Source: DATFDN01 sp963762525 (GTDB lineage: Bacteria > Pseudomonadota > Alphaproteobacteria > Acetobacterales > Acetobacteraceae). Taken from it: DNA of 64,000 nucleotides. A model generated the notes under the pieces. The model was not told the DNA's origin, did no database searches, and was given only the letters and a program-made list of their open reading frames with translations. A program made the translations under genes and the position numbers. Location of the stretch: positions 62,001 through 126,000 of the forward strand of contig CAVXKT010000011.1 in the NCBI GenBank assembly GCA_963762525.1, given 5' to 3'. Below, one piece after another: positions 45,373-54,470 of the stretch (positions within the stretch are counted from its first letter, which is position 1; the number at the start of each line of letters is the position of its first letter).

Positions 45373-47163
45373 TCAACGATAGGCCGGACCCGGCATGATT
45401 TCAGCTTGCTCGTCGCGATCCGCCTCGAACAATTCCATCAGCTCGCGGGCGGCATCAAGCGTGCTTTGGATGAGTTTGCCCTCGTCATGGGCGATCGCCT
45501 GCGTCTCGACCAGCGCCCGCTCGTCGTATTCACGGAACACTTCGAGCGCGCGATGCGCCGCCGCTTCGGGAATGCCGAGCGCGCTCAGCACCAGCTCGGT
45601 CAGGCGCAAGCTGGAAAGAAACGTCTCCCGCACCACCCCGGCGATGTCCAGATCCATCAGCAGATGCGCGTGCCGGCGATTGCGGGCGCGGGCGAGGATG
45701 GCGAGGTTCGGAAACTGACGCTTCGCCATCTCCGCCACCCGCAGGTTCTCCTCCATGTCATCCAGCGCGATCACCAGCACGCGCGCCGTCTCGGCCCCGG
45801 CGGCGCGCATCACCTCCTCGCGGGTCGGATTGCCGAAATAGACCTTGCTGCCGAAGCGACGGATGACTTCGACCTGGGTCGAGTCCTTGTCGAGGGCGGT
45901 GAACGGGATGCGCTGCATCGCCAGCACGCGGCCGACGATCTGGCCCATGCGACCGAAACCGCAGATGATAACCGGTGTCGGCGGCCCCTCGATGGTGTCG
46001 TAGGCCGGCTCCTTACGGACCTCGAGACGCGGGATGAGCAGCCGCTCCGATGCCGCGAACAGGATCGGCGCGATCACCATCGAGACGGCGATGACCAGGG
46101 TCGCCAGGTCCGCCTGATCGCGCGCGAGTGCGCCGCTGGCCACGGCCACCCCGAACAGCACGAAGCTGAACTCGCTGCCCTCCGGCAGCGCCAGGCTGAA
46201 CCTGAGCGCGCTGCGCACCGAGCCGCGTTTGATCAAGCCTACCGCGAACGCCACCGCGATCTTGCCCGTCACCAGCACCGCCACCGCGACGGCGACCGTG
46301 CCCGGGCGTTCGGCGGCGAGGCCGAGATTTGCGGACATGCCGACCGAGATGAAGAAGAACCCGAGCAGCAGGCCCTCGAACGGCTTGATGTCGGCCTGGA
46401 TTTCATGGCGGTACTCGGAATCGGAGAGCAGCACGCCGGCCATGAAAGCGCCGAGCGACATCGACAGCCCCGCCCAATCGGCGAGCGCGGCGGTGCCGGC
46501 GACCAGCAGCAGCGCGGTGGCGGTGAACACCTCGGGCGTCTTGGCCCCGCCCACGACGCGGAACACCGGCCGCACGAGGAAGCTGCCGCCGACCAGGATG
46601 GCGGCGATCGCGCCGACGCCGCGCAGCACGTCGCGCCAGGGGACATGGTCGGGAACCGGGGCGCCCGACAACAGCGGAACAAGCGCGACCAGCGGAATGA
46701 AGGCCATGTCCTGAAACAACAGGACGGCGAAACTGTCGCGCCCGGCGGTGGAGGAAAGCAGATCGCGCTCGGCCAGCATCGGCAGCACGATGGCGGTCGA
46801 GGATAAGGCCAAACCCGCGCCCAGCACGGTCGCTCCCTCCCGGGGGACGCCTGCGAGATGGGCGAGCGCAGTCAGCAGCAGCGCGGTCGGCACCATCTGC
46901 CCGAGGCCGAGTCCGAACACCGCCTTGCGCAGGATCCACAGCCGATGCGGGCGCATCTCGAGCCCGATCAGGAACAGCAGCATGATGACGCCAAGCTCGG
47001 CGACGCTGGCGATCTGATCGACGCCGGTGACGAGCCGCAGCCCCGAAGGGCCGATCACCACACCGGCCACCAGGTATCCCAGAATGCTGCCGAAGCCGAG
47101 CCGGCGGGAGATCGGCACCGCGATCGCCGTGGCGGCCAGCAAGGCAACCAGCGTCTCCAACAT
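45373..47163 (-). CDS. KefB/KefC-type potassium/proton antiporter with RCK domain
   Basis: A 596-residue CPA2 antiporter. About 12 membrane helices ('LGYLVAGVVIGPSGLRL', 'GVIMLLFLIGLEMRPHRLWI', 'LALSSTAIVLPMLAE') precede a TrkA-N/RCK domain beginning 'PVIICGFGRMGQIVGRVL' near residue 400. The C-terminal helical tail is as in KefB. I chose ATG 47163, matching the first helix. Kef proteins export K+ in exchange for H+ during electrophile stress, a fitting need for a cell that makes formaldehyde. No KefF/KefG partner is nearby. Confidence 0.93.
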   Translation of the reverse strand: MLETLVALLAATAIAVPISRRLGFGSILGYLVAGVVIGPSGLRLVTGVDQIASVAELGVIMLLFLIGLEMRPHRLWILRKAVFGLGLGQMVPTALLLTALAHLAGVPREGATVLGAGLALSSTAIVLPMLAERDLLSSTAGRDSFAVLLFQDMAFIPLVALVPLLSGAPVPDHVPWRDVLRGVGAIAAILVGGSFLVRPVFRVVGGAKTPEVFTATALLLVAGTAALADWAGLSMSLGAFMAGVLLSDSEYRHEIQADIKPFEGLLLGFFFISVGMSANLGLAAERPGTVAVAVAVLVTGKIAVAFAVGLIKRGSVRSALRFSLALPEGSEFSFVLFGVAVASGALARDQADLATLVIAVSMVIAPILFAASERLLIPRLEVRKEPAYDTIEGPPTPVIICGFGRMGQIVGRVLAMQRIPFTALDKDSTQVEVIRRFGSKVYFGNPTREEVMRAAGAETARVLVIALDDMEENLRVAEMAKRQFPNLAILARARNRRHAHLLMDLDIAGVVRETFLSSLRLTELVLSALGIPEAAAHRALEVFREYDERALVETQAIAHDEGKLIQSTLDAARELMELFEADRDEQAEIMPGPAYR

Positions 47164-47300
47164 TGCAAGCGCCTCGATCCGCTTTCGTTGCCGCACATGG
47201 TGCCATCGGCGCTCGCCGCCGAATAGCGCCGGAGTTGGAAGCCGGCGGCGAGCGCGCGTATGCTGATGGCGGCGGCCGTCAGAGCCGGTGGAGGGCGTGC

Positions 47301-48684
47301 ATGAGCAGCGCAGCGGGGGCGGGCCTCGCCGGCGAACCGATCGTCGGACCGCTGGAGCAGCGTTATTTGGCGCAGCCGGCCTTTCGCGCCGCCAGCGACG
47401 CCACGCGGGTCACGCCGACGCACTGGCACATCGCCATCGCCAATGGCCTGGGTTGGATGTTCGACGGCATGGACGGGGTGATCTTCGCCCTCGCCTCGCC
47501 GCTCATCATCAAGGATTTCGCCATCACCATCCCGCAATACCGCAGCGGCGGGCAGATCGCGCTCCTGATCGGCATCGCCGGAATGTTCGTCTGGCCGTGG
47601 CTGGCCGATCGCTACGGCCGGCGCGGTTTGCTGGCGATCAACATCGCGATGTTCTCGGCGATGATGCCGGTGATTGCGCTGGCGCAGACCTGGGTGGTGT
47701 TCGTCGCCGTGCGCGTGGTCATCAATTTTGCACTCAACGGCGAATGGGCGCTCGGCTCGATGCTGGTTGCCGAGACCTGGCCCGCCCATCTGCGCGGCCG
47801 CGTCATCGGCATCAACCGCGGCACCTGGTGCTTCGGCGCCTCGCTGGCCGGGCTGATCGCGACCGTGGTGATCGCGCATTGGGGCTGGCGATGGGCCTGC
47901 GTGGTGCCCGCCGTGGTGGCGCTGCTCGCCGTCTATGTGCGCGCCAAGCTGCCCGGAGTTGCCCTATTGGGTGCGCACCCAGGACCGCAAGCGGCGAATC
48001 GCTGAGGCGGAAGCGCGCGGTGCGACGCTGAAGGAGGAAGATCGCGCCTGGATCGACAAGACGCGACGCGTCCCGATGCGGCAGGTGTTCCTGCCCGACA
48101 TGCGCCGCAATACCGCCGTCGCCACCTTCATCGCCTGTTGCAGCACCATCATCTATGGCACCGTCGGCGGGTGGATGCCGCTCTATCTGGCGACCGAGCA
48201 CCATTGGTCCACCACCAAATACGGCAGCTTCTACATCGCCTGGGGCCTGGCGGGCTTCCTCGGCCTGCTGGCGGCGGGGTGGATCTCCGACCGCTTCGGC
48301 CGCCGCCCGGCCTTCTATGCGATGCTGATAGAAGGCGCGGTGTTCATGACACTCTGGGTGTTCGCCAAGAGCGACACCGCGGTGTGGATCTATGGCCTGC
48401 TGTGGAGCATCGGCTTTCTCGGCTTCTGGGCGCCGGCGATGACGCTGACCGCCGAGGTCTTCCCGACGCGCATTCGCGGTGTCGGCAACGGCTTCGCCTG
48501 GTCGGTGGCCTGGTTGGTCGGCTTCATCCTGTGGCCATTCGTCGCGGTGGCGCTGCAACAGCGGACCGGCTCGTTCGCCGACGCCTTCCTGCTGATCCCG
48601 GTGGCGATGCTGCTGATGGCGCTCGGCGTGCGTCTGTTCGTGCCCGACCATGCGGGCAAGGAGCTGGACGCGATCGGGGTTTGA
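47301..48684 (+). CDS. MFS transporter, sugar/aromatic-acid porter type (frameshift)
   Basis: About 461 residues, 12 helices. 'LGWMFDGMDGVIFALASPLI' and 'WPWLADRYGRRGLLAINIAM' (loop 2-3 motif) in the first half; 'GWISDRFGRRPAFYAMLIEG' repeats it in the second. One extra base near 47954 splits the halves at 'RAKLPE|LPYWVRTQ'. It leads a rightward run with VOC, DUF4387 and AtuA genes and may import their substrate. Confidence 0.88.
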
Positions 48685-48702
48685 TCGGCTGCGGAGGAGA
48701 TC

Positions 48703-49176
48703 ATGAGTGAGGCTGCCAACGACCACCGGCCGCGACTGGTGGGGGTCAACCATATTGCGATCGAGGTCGGCGACGTGGAGCAGGCGCTCGCGTTCTACGG
48801 GCGCATCTTCGCGTTCACGCTGCGCGGCCGCGGCGCGAATGCCGCGTTCATCGATATGGGCGATCAGTTCATCGCGCTGATGCAGGGGCCGGTCCGCGCC
48901 GCGCCAGGCCATCGGCATTTCGGGCTGGTGGTGGACGACCGCTCGGCGGTGCGCGCGCTCGCGGCGGCGGCCGGGGCCGAGATGGTGGACGGGCCGTTTC
49001 TCGATTTCCTCGATCCCTGGGGCAACCGGGTCGAGGTGGTCGAATACGCCGACATCCAGTTCAGCAAGGAGGCGCGGGTGCTGCGCGGCATGGGTCTCGA
49101 TCTCGCGAAAACCGACAAGGCGCGTCGCGAACTGGCGGACAAGGGACTGGCGGACAAAAGCCTGGCGGACGGCTGA
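48703..49176 (+). CDS. VOC (glyoxalase/bleomycin-resistance) family protein
   Basis: A 157-residue vicinal-oxygen-chelate protein: 'GVNHIAIEVGDVEQALAFYG', 'AAFIDMGDQFIALMQG', 'GHRHFGLVVDDRSAVRALAA', 'FLDFLDPWGNRVEVVEYADI'. Metal-ligand His/Glu positions are present. The C-terminus carries a 4-fold 'LADKGLADKSLADG' repeat. Lyase, isomerase or dioxygenase activity is possible. Likely co-transcribed with the MFS gene (18 bases upstream) and DUF4387 (3 bases downstream). Confidence 0.85.
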   Translation: MSEAANDHRPRLVGVNHIAIEVGDVEQALAFYGRIFAFTLRGRGANAAFIDMGDQFIALMQGPVRAAPGHRHFGLVVDDRSAVRALAAAAGAEMVDGPFLDFLDPWGNRVEVVEYADIQFSKEARVLRGMGLDLAKTDKARRELADKGLADKSLADG

Positions 49177-49179
49177 ACG

Positions 49180-49482
49180 ATGCAGCTTCAGGAACTGGCG
49201 CGGGTGATCCGCAGCAAGAACGCGGGGCCGCGACGCCTCACGCTCGATTTGATGTTCGACGCCGACGCCGACTTCGACCGGGCGGCGCAATCGCCGGCGC
49301 TGTCGCCCCGGCGGATCGCCGCGCTCTACGGCGTGGCGGAAACCGATGTCGCGGTCATTCCCTACCGGCTCGGCCGCGCCATCAAGATCACGCTCGCCCG
49401 CAAGGTGATGGCGGGCGATCCGGGCGATCGCGACGTCTATGGCGCGCAGCAGCACGCGCCGCTTTTGGGGATCGAACTGTGA
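49180..49482 (+). CDS. DUF4387 family protein
   Basis: A 100-residue protein: 'LQELARVIRSKNAGPRRLTL', 'DLMFDADADFDRAAQSPALS', 'ITLARKVMAGDPGDRDVYGA'. DUF4387 is nearly always encoded beside an AtuA/DUF1446 protein, and is in some genomes fused to it; here the stop overlaps the AtuA start (GTGA). It is probably a subunit or domain of the same enzyme. Function unknown. Confidence 0.9.
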   Translation: MQLQELARVIRSKNAGPRRLTLDLMFDADADFDRAAQSPALSPRRIAALYGVAETDVAVIPYRLGRAIKITLARKVMAGDPGDRDVYGAQQHAPLLGIEL

Positions 49483-50996
49483 GCGCCGCCGCCCGTGTGC
49501 TTGCCGACATCGGTCGCGCGCGCCGGCCGATGCGCCTGCTTGGCGCTTCCGGCCAGCTCGGCTACGGCATCCCGACCCCGGCGTTCGAGGCGGGGCTCGC
49601 ACGCCTTCCGGACATGATCGGCTGCGACATGGGCTCGATCGATATCGGGCCGACCTATCTCGGAACGGGCGAGATGGCGACCGCGCCGGCGGCGACGCGG
49701 CGTGATCTGCGCAAGGTGCTGCTGGGCGCGCGCCGGCTCGACATTCCGCTGGTGATCGGCTCGGCCGGCTCGGCCGGCGCCGCACCGCATCTGGAGGCGA
49801 CGCTCGCCATGCTGCGCGACATCGCGCGCGCCGAGGGCTTGTCGTTTCGGATGGGCGTGCTGCGGGCCGACATCCCGCGCGCGCTGCTGAAGGATGCCGT
49901 GCGGGCCGGACGAGTCGCCGGTCTCGACGGAATGCCGCCGCTCACCGAGGCGGACGTGGACGCCGCCGCGCATATCGTCGGTCAGATGGGCACCGGCGCG
50001 TTCCGCCGCGCGCTGGCGGCGGATATCGACGTGCTCGTTTCCGGTCGTGCCTGCGATACCGCGATCTTCGCCGCCCTGCCGACCATGCTCGGATACGCGC
50101 CGGGGCTCGCCATGCATATGGCGAAGATCATCGAATGCGCCTCGCTCTGCTGCCTGCCGGGCGGGCGGGATTCGATCCTGGCAACGCTCGACGATGACGG
50201 CTTCGAGCTGGAAAGCATGGCGCCGCAGCGACGGGCCACGCCGGTCTCGGTCGCCGCGCACAGCCTTTACGAACAGGGCGATCCGTTCTCGGTGCACGAG
50301 CCGGACGGCGCGCTCGATCTCGCCGCAGCACACTATGCGGCGCTTGACGATCGTCGCACGCGCGTAAGCGGTGCGCGTTGGCACGAAGCCGCGCGGCCGA
50401 TGATAAAGTTGGAGGGTGCGGCCTGCATCGGCGAGCGCGCGATCCTGCTCGCCGGGGCCGCCGATCCGCGCTTCATCCGCCAGCATCGCGAGATCCTGGA
50501 GGGCGCGGCCGGGATCGTGCGTGAGCTGGTCTGCGAGGATCAGCCGGAGGACTATACGCTGCGCTTTCGCGTCTATGGCGTGGACGGCGTGCGGATGGCG
50601 GTGCCGCCGAACGAGGCACCGCCCGGCGAGGTGTTCGTCATGGGTGAGGTGATCGCCCCCACCCGCGCCCGCGCCGCCGAGGTGATGCGCACCACCAAGC
50701 AGTACCTGTTGCATTTCGGCTATCCGGGCCGGCTCTCCACCGCCGGCAACCTCGCCTTCCCGTTCACCCCGCCGGAGGTGTCCACCGGGCCGGCCTATCG
50801 CTTCAACGTGTTCCACCTGCTGCAAGTGGACGACCCGACGGCACTGTTTCCGCTGGAGGTGGAGAGCGGTCGGCTCGACCGGCTCACCGCCCCCGCACCG
50901 CTGAGAGGCCCCCAGCAGCAGCCAGCCAGCATCAGCAACATCCCGCCGACCGGGGCCAGCGGCCCGAGACGGATCTCCGACAACGCCAGCGCATAG
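49479..50996 (+). CDS. AtuA/DUF1446 family protein
   Basis: Up to 505 residues. 'RLLGASGQLGYGIPTPAFEA', 'IGCDMGSIDIGPTYLGTGEM', 'VIGSAGSAGAAPHLEATLAM', 'VSGRACDTAIFAALPTMLGY', 'KQYLLHFGYPGRLSTAGNLA' and 'FNVFHLLQVDDPTALFPLEV' cover the whole family length. Everything after about residue 465 ('SGRLDRLTAPAPL...') reads over the convergent DUF423 gene and is unlikely to be native, so the true stop is probably near 50,870-50,904. The family is linked to acyclic terpene utilisation in Pseudomonas; the exact reaction is unclear. Confidence 0.87.
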   Translation: MSAAARVLADIGRARRPMRLLGASGQLGYGIPTPAFEAGLARLPDMIGCDMGSIDIGPTYLGTGEMATAPAATRRDLRKVLLGARRLDIPLVIGSAGSAGAAPHLEATLAMLRDIARAEGLSFRMGVLRADIPRALLKDAVRAGRVAGLDGMPPLTEADVDAAAHIVGQMGTGAFRRALAADIDVLVSGRACDTAIFAALPTMLGYAPGLAMHMAKIIECASLCCLPGGRDSILATLDDDGFELESMAPQRRATPVSVAAHSLYEQGDPFSVHEPDGALDLAAAHYAALDDRRTRVSGARWHEAARPMIKLEGAACIGERAILLAGAADPRFIRQHREILEGAAGIVRELVCEDQPEDYTLRFRVYGVDGVRMAVPPNEAPPGEVFVMGEVIAPTRARAAEVMRTTKQYLLHFGYPGRLSTAGNLAFPFTPPEVSTGPAYRFNVFHLLQVDDPTALFPLEVESGRLDRLTAPAPLRGPQQQPASISNIPPTGASGPRRISDNASA

Positions 50997-51247
50997 ACCG
51001 CGCCGCAGAACATCAGCATTCCGATCGCGAAGCCCGCGGCGGCGCAATCGGCAAGCAGGCCGCCCCGCCGCGCCCAAAGTCCGCAGGCCACGAGCGCCAG
51101 TGCGTGCCAGCCCTGCATCTGCACCGCGCTCCGCGCCATCGCCAGTCGAGCCGGCCCGATCGCCTCCAATCCATGCGCGGTCAGCGCGGCCATGGCGACC
51201 GCAACGAGCCCGGCGAGTGCGCCCAACCCCACCCACAGCCGCTCCAT
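50884..51247 (-). CDS. DUF423 small membrane protein (frameshift near 3' end)
   Basis: About 120 residues, four helices: 'WVGLGALAGLVAVAMAALTA', 'HGLEAIGPARLAMARSAVQM', 'GWHALALVACGLWA', 'GFAIGMLMFCGAVYALAL', 'LGPLAPVGGMLLMLAG'. This is the YgdD/DUF423 family. As given the frame runs on to 50795; one extra base near 50930 would give a stop at 50884 with a normal-length tail. Start ATG 51247. Function unknown. Confidence 0.75.
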
Positions 51248-51293
51248 CACGTGCCACTTCCGTCCATAAGCCGCCACCTATACCATCAGCGTC

Positions 51294-52244
51294 ATGCCGC
51301 GCGGCGATCTGTTCCCCGAAATCGGTCCGTTCGAGACCGGATATCTGCCGCTGACGGCCGGCCATGTCATGTACTGGGAGCAAGTCGGCAATGCGCGCGG
51401 CCGGCCGGTGCTGTTCCTGCACGGTGGCCCCGGCGCCGGCGCCGGGGCGGTGCATCGGCGTTTCTTCGATCCCGACATCTGGCGGGTGGTGATCTTCGAC
51501 CAGCGCGGCGCCGGCCGGTCGCGCCCGCTCGGCAGCCTGGCGCAGAACACCACCCTGGACCTGATGTCCGACATCGAGACCTTGCGCCGTCATCTGGGCG
51601 TCGAGCGGTGGATGCTGTTCGGCGGCTCCTGGGGCTCCACCCTGGCGCTCGCCTACGCGCAGACTTACCCCGAGCGGGTCATGTCCTGCGTGCTGCGCGG
51701 CGTGTTCTTAGGCCGGCCGGAGGAGGTCGATTGGTTCCTGCACGGCGTGCGCGCGGTGTTTCCGGACGCGCACGCGCAGTTCGTCCATTTCCTGCCGGAA
51801 GCGGAGCGCGGCGACGTGCTCGGCGCCTATCTGCGTCGTCTGACCGACCCCGACCCGTCGATCCACATGCCCGCGGCACGGGCCTGGTCGGTCTATGAGG
51901 GGTCGTGCAGCACCTTGTTGCCGAGCCCCGACACGGTGACGAGCTTCGCTCAGGATCGTACCGCCCTCGGCCTGGCGAGGATCGAGGCGCACTACTTCGC
52001 CCATGCGCTGTTCCTGCCGCGGGGAGGGTTGCTGGCGGAGATGGATCGGATCGGACATATCCCGGCCGAGATCGTGCAGGGACGCTATGACATGATCTGC
52101 CCGCCGCGCACCGCCTTCGACCTCGCCGAACACTGGCCGGCGGCCCGCCTCACGCTGGTGCCGGACGCCGGCCATTCGGCGTTGGAGCCGGGCATCCGCC
52201 GTGCCCTGGTGGCCGCCGTCGAGCGGTTTCGCAGCGGACGCTGA
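51294..52244 (+). CDS. pip: Proline iminopeptidase
   Basis: A 316-residue alpha/beta-hydrolase that removes N-terminal proline. 'HGGPGAGAGAVHRRFFDPD', 'VIFDQRGAGRSRPLGSLAQN', nucleophile 'LFGGSWGSTLALAYAQTYPE', 'VQGRYDMICPPRTA' and 'PDAGHSALEPG' complete the triad and family pattern. Intact, monocistronic by context. Confidence 0.93.
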   Translation: MPRGDLFPEIGPFETGYLPLTAGHVMYWEQVGNARGRPVLFLHGGPGAGAGAVHRRFFDPDIWRVVIFDQRGAGRSRPLGSLAQNTTLDLMSDIETLRRHLGVERWMLFGGSWGSTLALAYAQTYPERVMSCVLRGVFLGRPEEVDWFLHGVRAVFPDAHAQFVHFLPEAERGDVLGAYLRRLTDPDPSIHMPAARAWSVYEGSCSTLLPSPDTVTSFAQDRTALGLARIEAHYFAHALFLPRGGLLAEMDRIGHIPAEIVQGRYDMICPPRTAFDLAEHWPAARLTLVPDAGHSALEPGIRRALVAAVERFRSGR

Positions 52245-52298
52245 CCGCCCCTTGTGATCCGGTGTCGCGCTTCTTTCGCCGGCGCACAGGAGAAACCG

Positions 52299-52772
52299 CT
52301 ACGCTTCCCAAAGCTTCCGGCTTGCGATCTGCGCGCCTTCGACAAGCGATTGCAGCTTCGCCCAGACGATGCTCGGGTGCATTTCGCGTGAGGTCGCGAA
52401 GCTGGCAAAGCCGCAATCGGCGCCGGCGATGACGTTCTCCCGCCCGACGTCCGGAAACGCCCGCGCTTCGCGGGATCGGCCCCAGTAACTGCCGCCGCTC
52501 GCGCCGGCTTCGGCTCGATCGAAGCCGGCCAGCCGCTCGTTGACGTAGGGGATGAACCCGACCTTGCTCATCTCGCCGTCATTGATGACATCGAGCCCGA
52601 TCGCCGCCTGCCGGCGCACGACCTCGGCGACTGCGGTGCGCACGCGCCCGGCCAGGGCGTCTTCGTCCACGTCTCGTCCTTCGCTCTTCGCCGTCATGAA
52701 GGCGAGCAGATCGTCGGGACGCGGCAGGCTGCCGACATGGGTCGTCAGAATGCGTCCGGCACTGCGCTTCAT
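52299..52772 (-). pseudogene. MetE-like (cobalamin-independent methionine synthase II) protein with an internal deletion
   Basis: A continuous 157-codon frame that joins two ends of a protein normally about 370 residues long. The N-terminal part 'RILTTHVGSLPRPDDLLAFM' to 'YWGRSREARAFPD' is followed directly by the C-terminal part 'GRENVIAGADCGFASFATSR' to 'VEGAQIASRKLW'. Roughly 200 residues of the TIM barrel between them, including most of the zinc site, are gone, while the frame is kept. It could be a true in-frame deletion or an assembly collapse. It is not likely to be active. Confidence 0.65.
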
Positions 52773-52773
52773 C

Positions 52774-54036
52774 TCAGGCGGCCCGGCGGAAAATGATGCT
52801 CGCGTTGGTGCCGCCGAAGCCGAAGCTGTTCGACAATGCGGCGTCGATGCGTCGCTCCTGCGCCGTGTGGGGCACGCGATCGATCACGCTGTCACGGCTC
52901 GGCACATCGAGATTGAGCGTCGGCGGCGCCACATTGTCGCGCACCGCAAGGATCGAGAACACCGCCTCGACAGCGCCCGCCGCGCCGAGCAGATGCCCGG
53001 TCGCCGACTTGGTGGACGACATCGCGAGCCCGCGCCCAGCGTCGCCGAACACGCGCTCCACCGCCTCCAGCTCCAGATCATCGCCAATCGGCGTGGACGT
53101 GCCGTGCGCGTTCACATAGCCGATCTCCGCCGGCGCCACCCCGCCGTTGCGCAGCGCGGCGCGCATCGCCCGCGCGGCGCCCTCGTGGCGTTCGGCCGGC
53201 GCCGTGATATGGTGCGCATCGCCCGACATCCCGTAGCCGACCACCTCGGCATAAACCTTCGCGCCGCGCCTTAGCGCGTGCTCGCGCTCCTCGACCACCA
53301 ACACCGCCGCGCCCTCGCCCATCACGAAACCGTCGCGGTCCTGATCCCACGGCCGAGAGGCCGCGCGGGGTCGATCGTTGAAGCCGGTGGAGAGCGCGCG
53401 CGATGCGCAGAAACCGGCGATGCCCAGCTCGCAGACGGCGGCTTCGGCGCCGCCGGCAACCATGACCTCCGCATCGCCCAAGCCCACCAGCCGCGCCGCG
53501 TCGCCGATCGCGTGCACGCCGGTCGCGCAGGCGGTGACTGCGGAATGGTTCGGGCCCTTGAAGCCGTATTTGATCGACAAATGCCCGGATGCGAGATTGA
53601 TGAGTGCGGCCGGAATGAAGAACGGCGACAGTCGGCGGGCCCGCCCCTGCGAGATCAGCACCGACCCGTCGTAGATTGTTTGCAGACCGCCGATCCCCGA
53701 GCCGATCATCACCCCGGTTGCGCAGCGCTCGTCCTCGTCCTCCGGGTTCCAGCCGGCATCCTCCACCGCCTCGGTCGCCGCCACCAGCGCCAGATGGATG
53801 AAACGATCCATCTTCTTCTGGTCCTTCACCGGAATCCATTCCGCCAGGTCCAGCGCGCCCTCGACCTTCGTACCTTGCGGCACCTGGCCGGCGACCTTGC
53901 ACGGAAGTTCGCTGGTGTCGAAGGACTGGATCGCGCCGATCCCCGATTCGCCGTTGATCAGCCGCCGCCATACGTGCTCGACGCCAAGGCCGAGCGGGCT
54001 CACGATCCCCATTCCCGTGATCACAACCCGCCGCAT
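52774..54036 (-). CDS. fabF: Beta-ketoacyl-ACP synthase II
   Basis: A 420-residue condensing enzyme of fatty-acid elongation. Nucleophile Cys170 in 'AVTACATGVHAIGDAARL'; catalytic histidines in 'NAHGTSTPIGDDLELEAV' and 'KSATGHLLGAAGAVEAVF'. N-terminal 'RRVVITGMGIVSPLGLG'; C-terminal 'NSFGFGGTNASIIFRRA'. ATG 54036 lies 23 bases after the acpP stop. Intact, in the usual fabD-fabG-acpP-fabF order. Confidence 0.96.
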   Translation of the reverse strand: MRRVVITGMGIVSPLGLGVEHVWRRLINGESGIGAIQSFDTSELPCKVAGQVPQGTKVEGALDLAEWIPVKDQKKMDRFIHLALVAATEAVEDAGWNPEDEDERCATGVMIGSGIGGLQTIYDGSVLISQGRARRLSPFFIPAALINLASGHLSIKYGFKGPNHSAVTACATGVHAIGDAARLVGLGDAEVMVAGGAEAAVCELGIAGFCASRALSTGFNDRPRAASRPWDQDRDGFVMGEGAAVLVVEEREHALRRGAKVYAEVVGYGMSGDAHHITAPAERHEGAARAMRAALRNGGVAPAEIGYVNAHGTSTPIGDDLELEAVERVFGDAGRGLAMSSTKSATGHLLGAAGAVEAVFSILAVRDNVAPPTLNLDVPSRDSVIDRVPHTAQERRIDAALSNSFGFGGTNASIIFRRAA

Positions 54037-54058
54037 GGGCCGACTCCCGCTCCGCTCC

Positions 54059-54298
54059 TCAGGCGGCCTTCTGCTTCTCGATATAGTCCACGGCGTCCTT
54101 GACGGTGCTGATCTTCTCCGCCGCATCCTCGGGAATCTCGACGCTGAAGGCCTCCTCGAAGGCCATCACCAACTCGACCGTATCCAGACTGTCGGCGCCG
54201 AGATCGTCGATGAAGGACGCCTCGGGCGTAACTTTCAATTCCTCCACGCCCAGGTGCTCGACGACGATCTTCTTGACCTTGTCGGCGACTTCACTCAT
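54059..54298 (-). CDS. acpP: Acyl carrier protein
   Basis: A 79-residue acidic four-helix protein. The phosphopantetheine Ser37 is in 'DLGADSLDTVELVMAFEEAF'. It carries growing acyl chains to FabF, FabG and others. Separated from fabG by 172 bases with a hairpin, so it can be transcribed on its own and at a higher level, as is common. Confidence 0.97.
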   Translation of the reverse strand: MSEVADKVKKIVVEHLGVEELKVTPEASFIDDLGADSLDTVELVMAFEEAFSVEIPEDAAEKISTVKDAVDYIEKQKAA

Positions 54299-54470
54299 CG
54301 GCTCTGTACTCCGTTCGACTGAAAAAGTTTCGATTGGGTCCGATCGATGACGATCGCCATGCCTGATCGACGGCCGCGGAGTGCGCCCGACGGCCGTGCG
54401 CGCTTAGCATGGTTCGCCGGAGGGCGCCAGCGGCCCCTTACCCGGCACGCTCCGCAAGCCGGGTGAGGGC
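54299..54470. promoter_or_regulatory. acpP upstream region
   Basis: 172 bases between the fabG stop and the acpP start, without a coding frame. It holds the hairpin below and must supply the acpP ribosome site and probably its promoter. No clear -35/-10 pair is visible. Confidence 0.35.
54435..54469 (-). terminator. Hairpin just after fabG
   Basis: CCCTTACCCGGC (54435-54446) pairs with GCCGGGTGAGGG (54458-54469) over 12 positions including one T-G wobble, with an 11-base loop. It begins next to the fabG stop codon. There is no T run, so it may attenuate rather than fully stop transcription into acpP. Confidence 0.5.

Noticed and set aside
47812..51593. Long minus-strand frames of about 650 and 720 codons
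   Set aside because: They lie opposite the MFS, VOC, DUF4387 and AtuA genes, which have clear family signatures.
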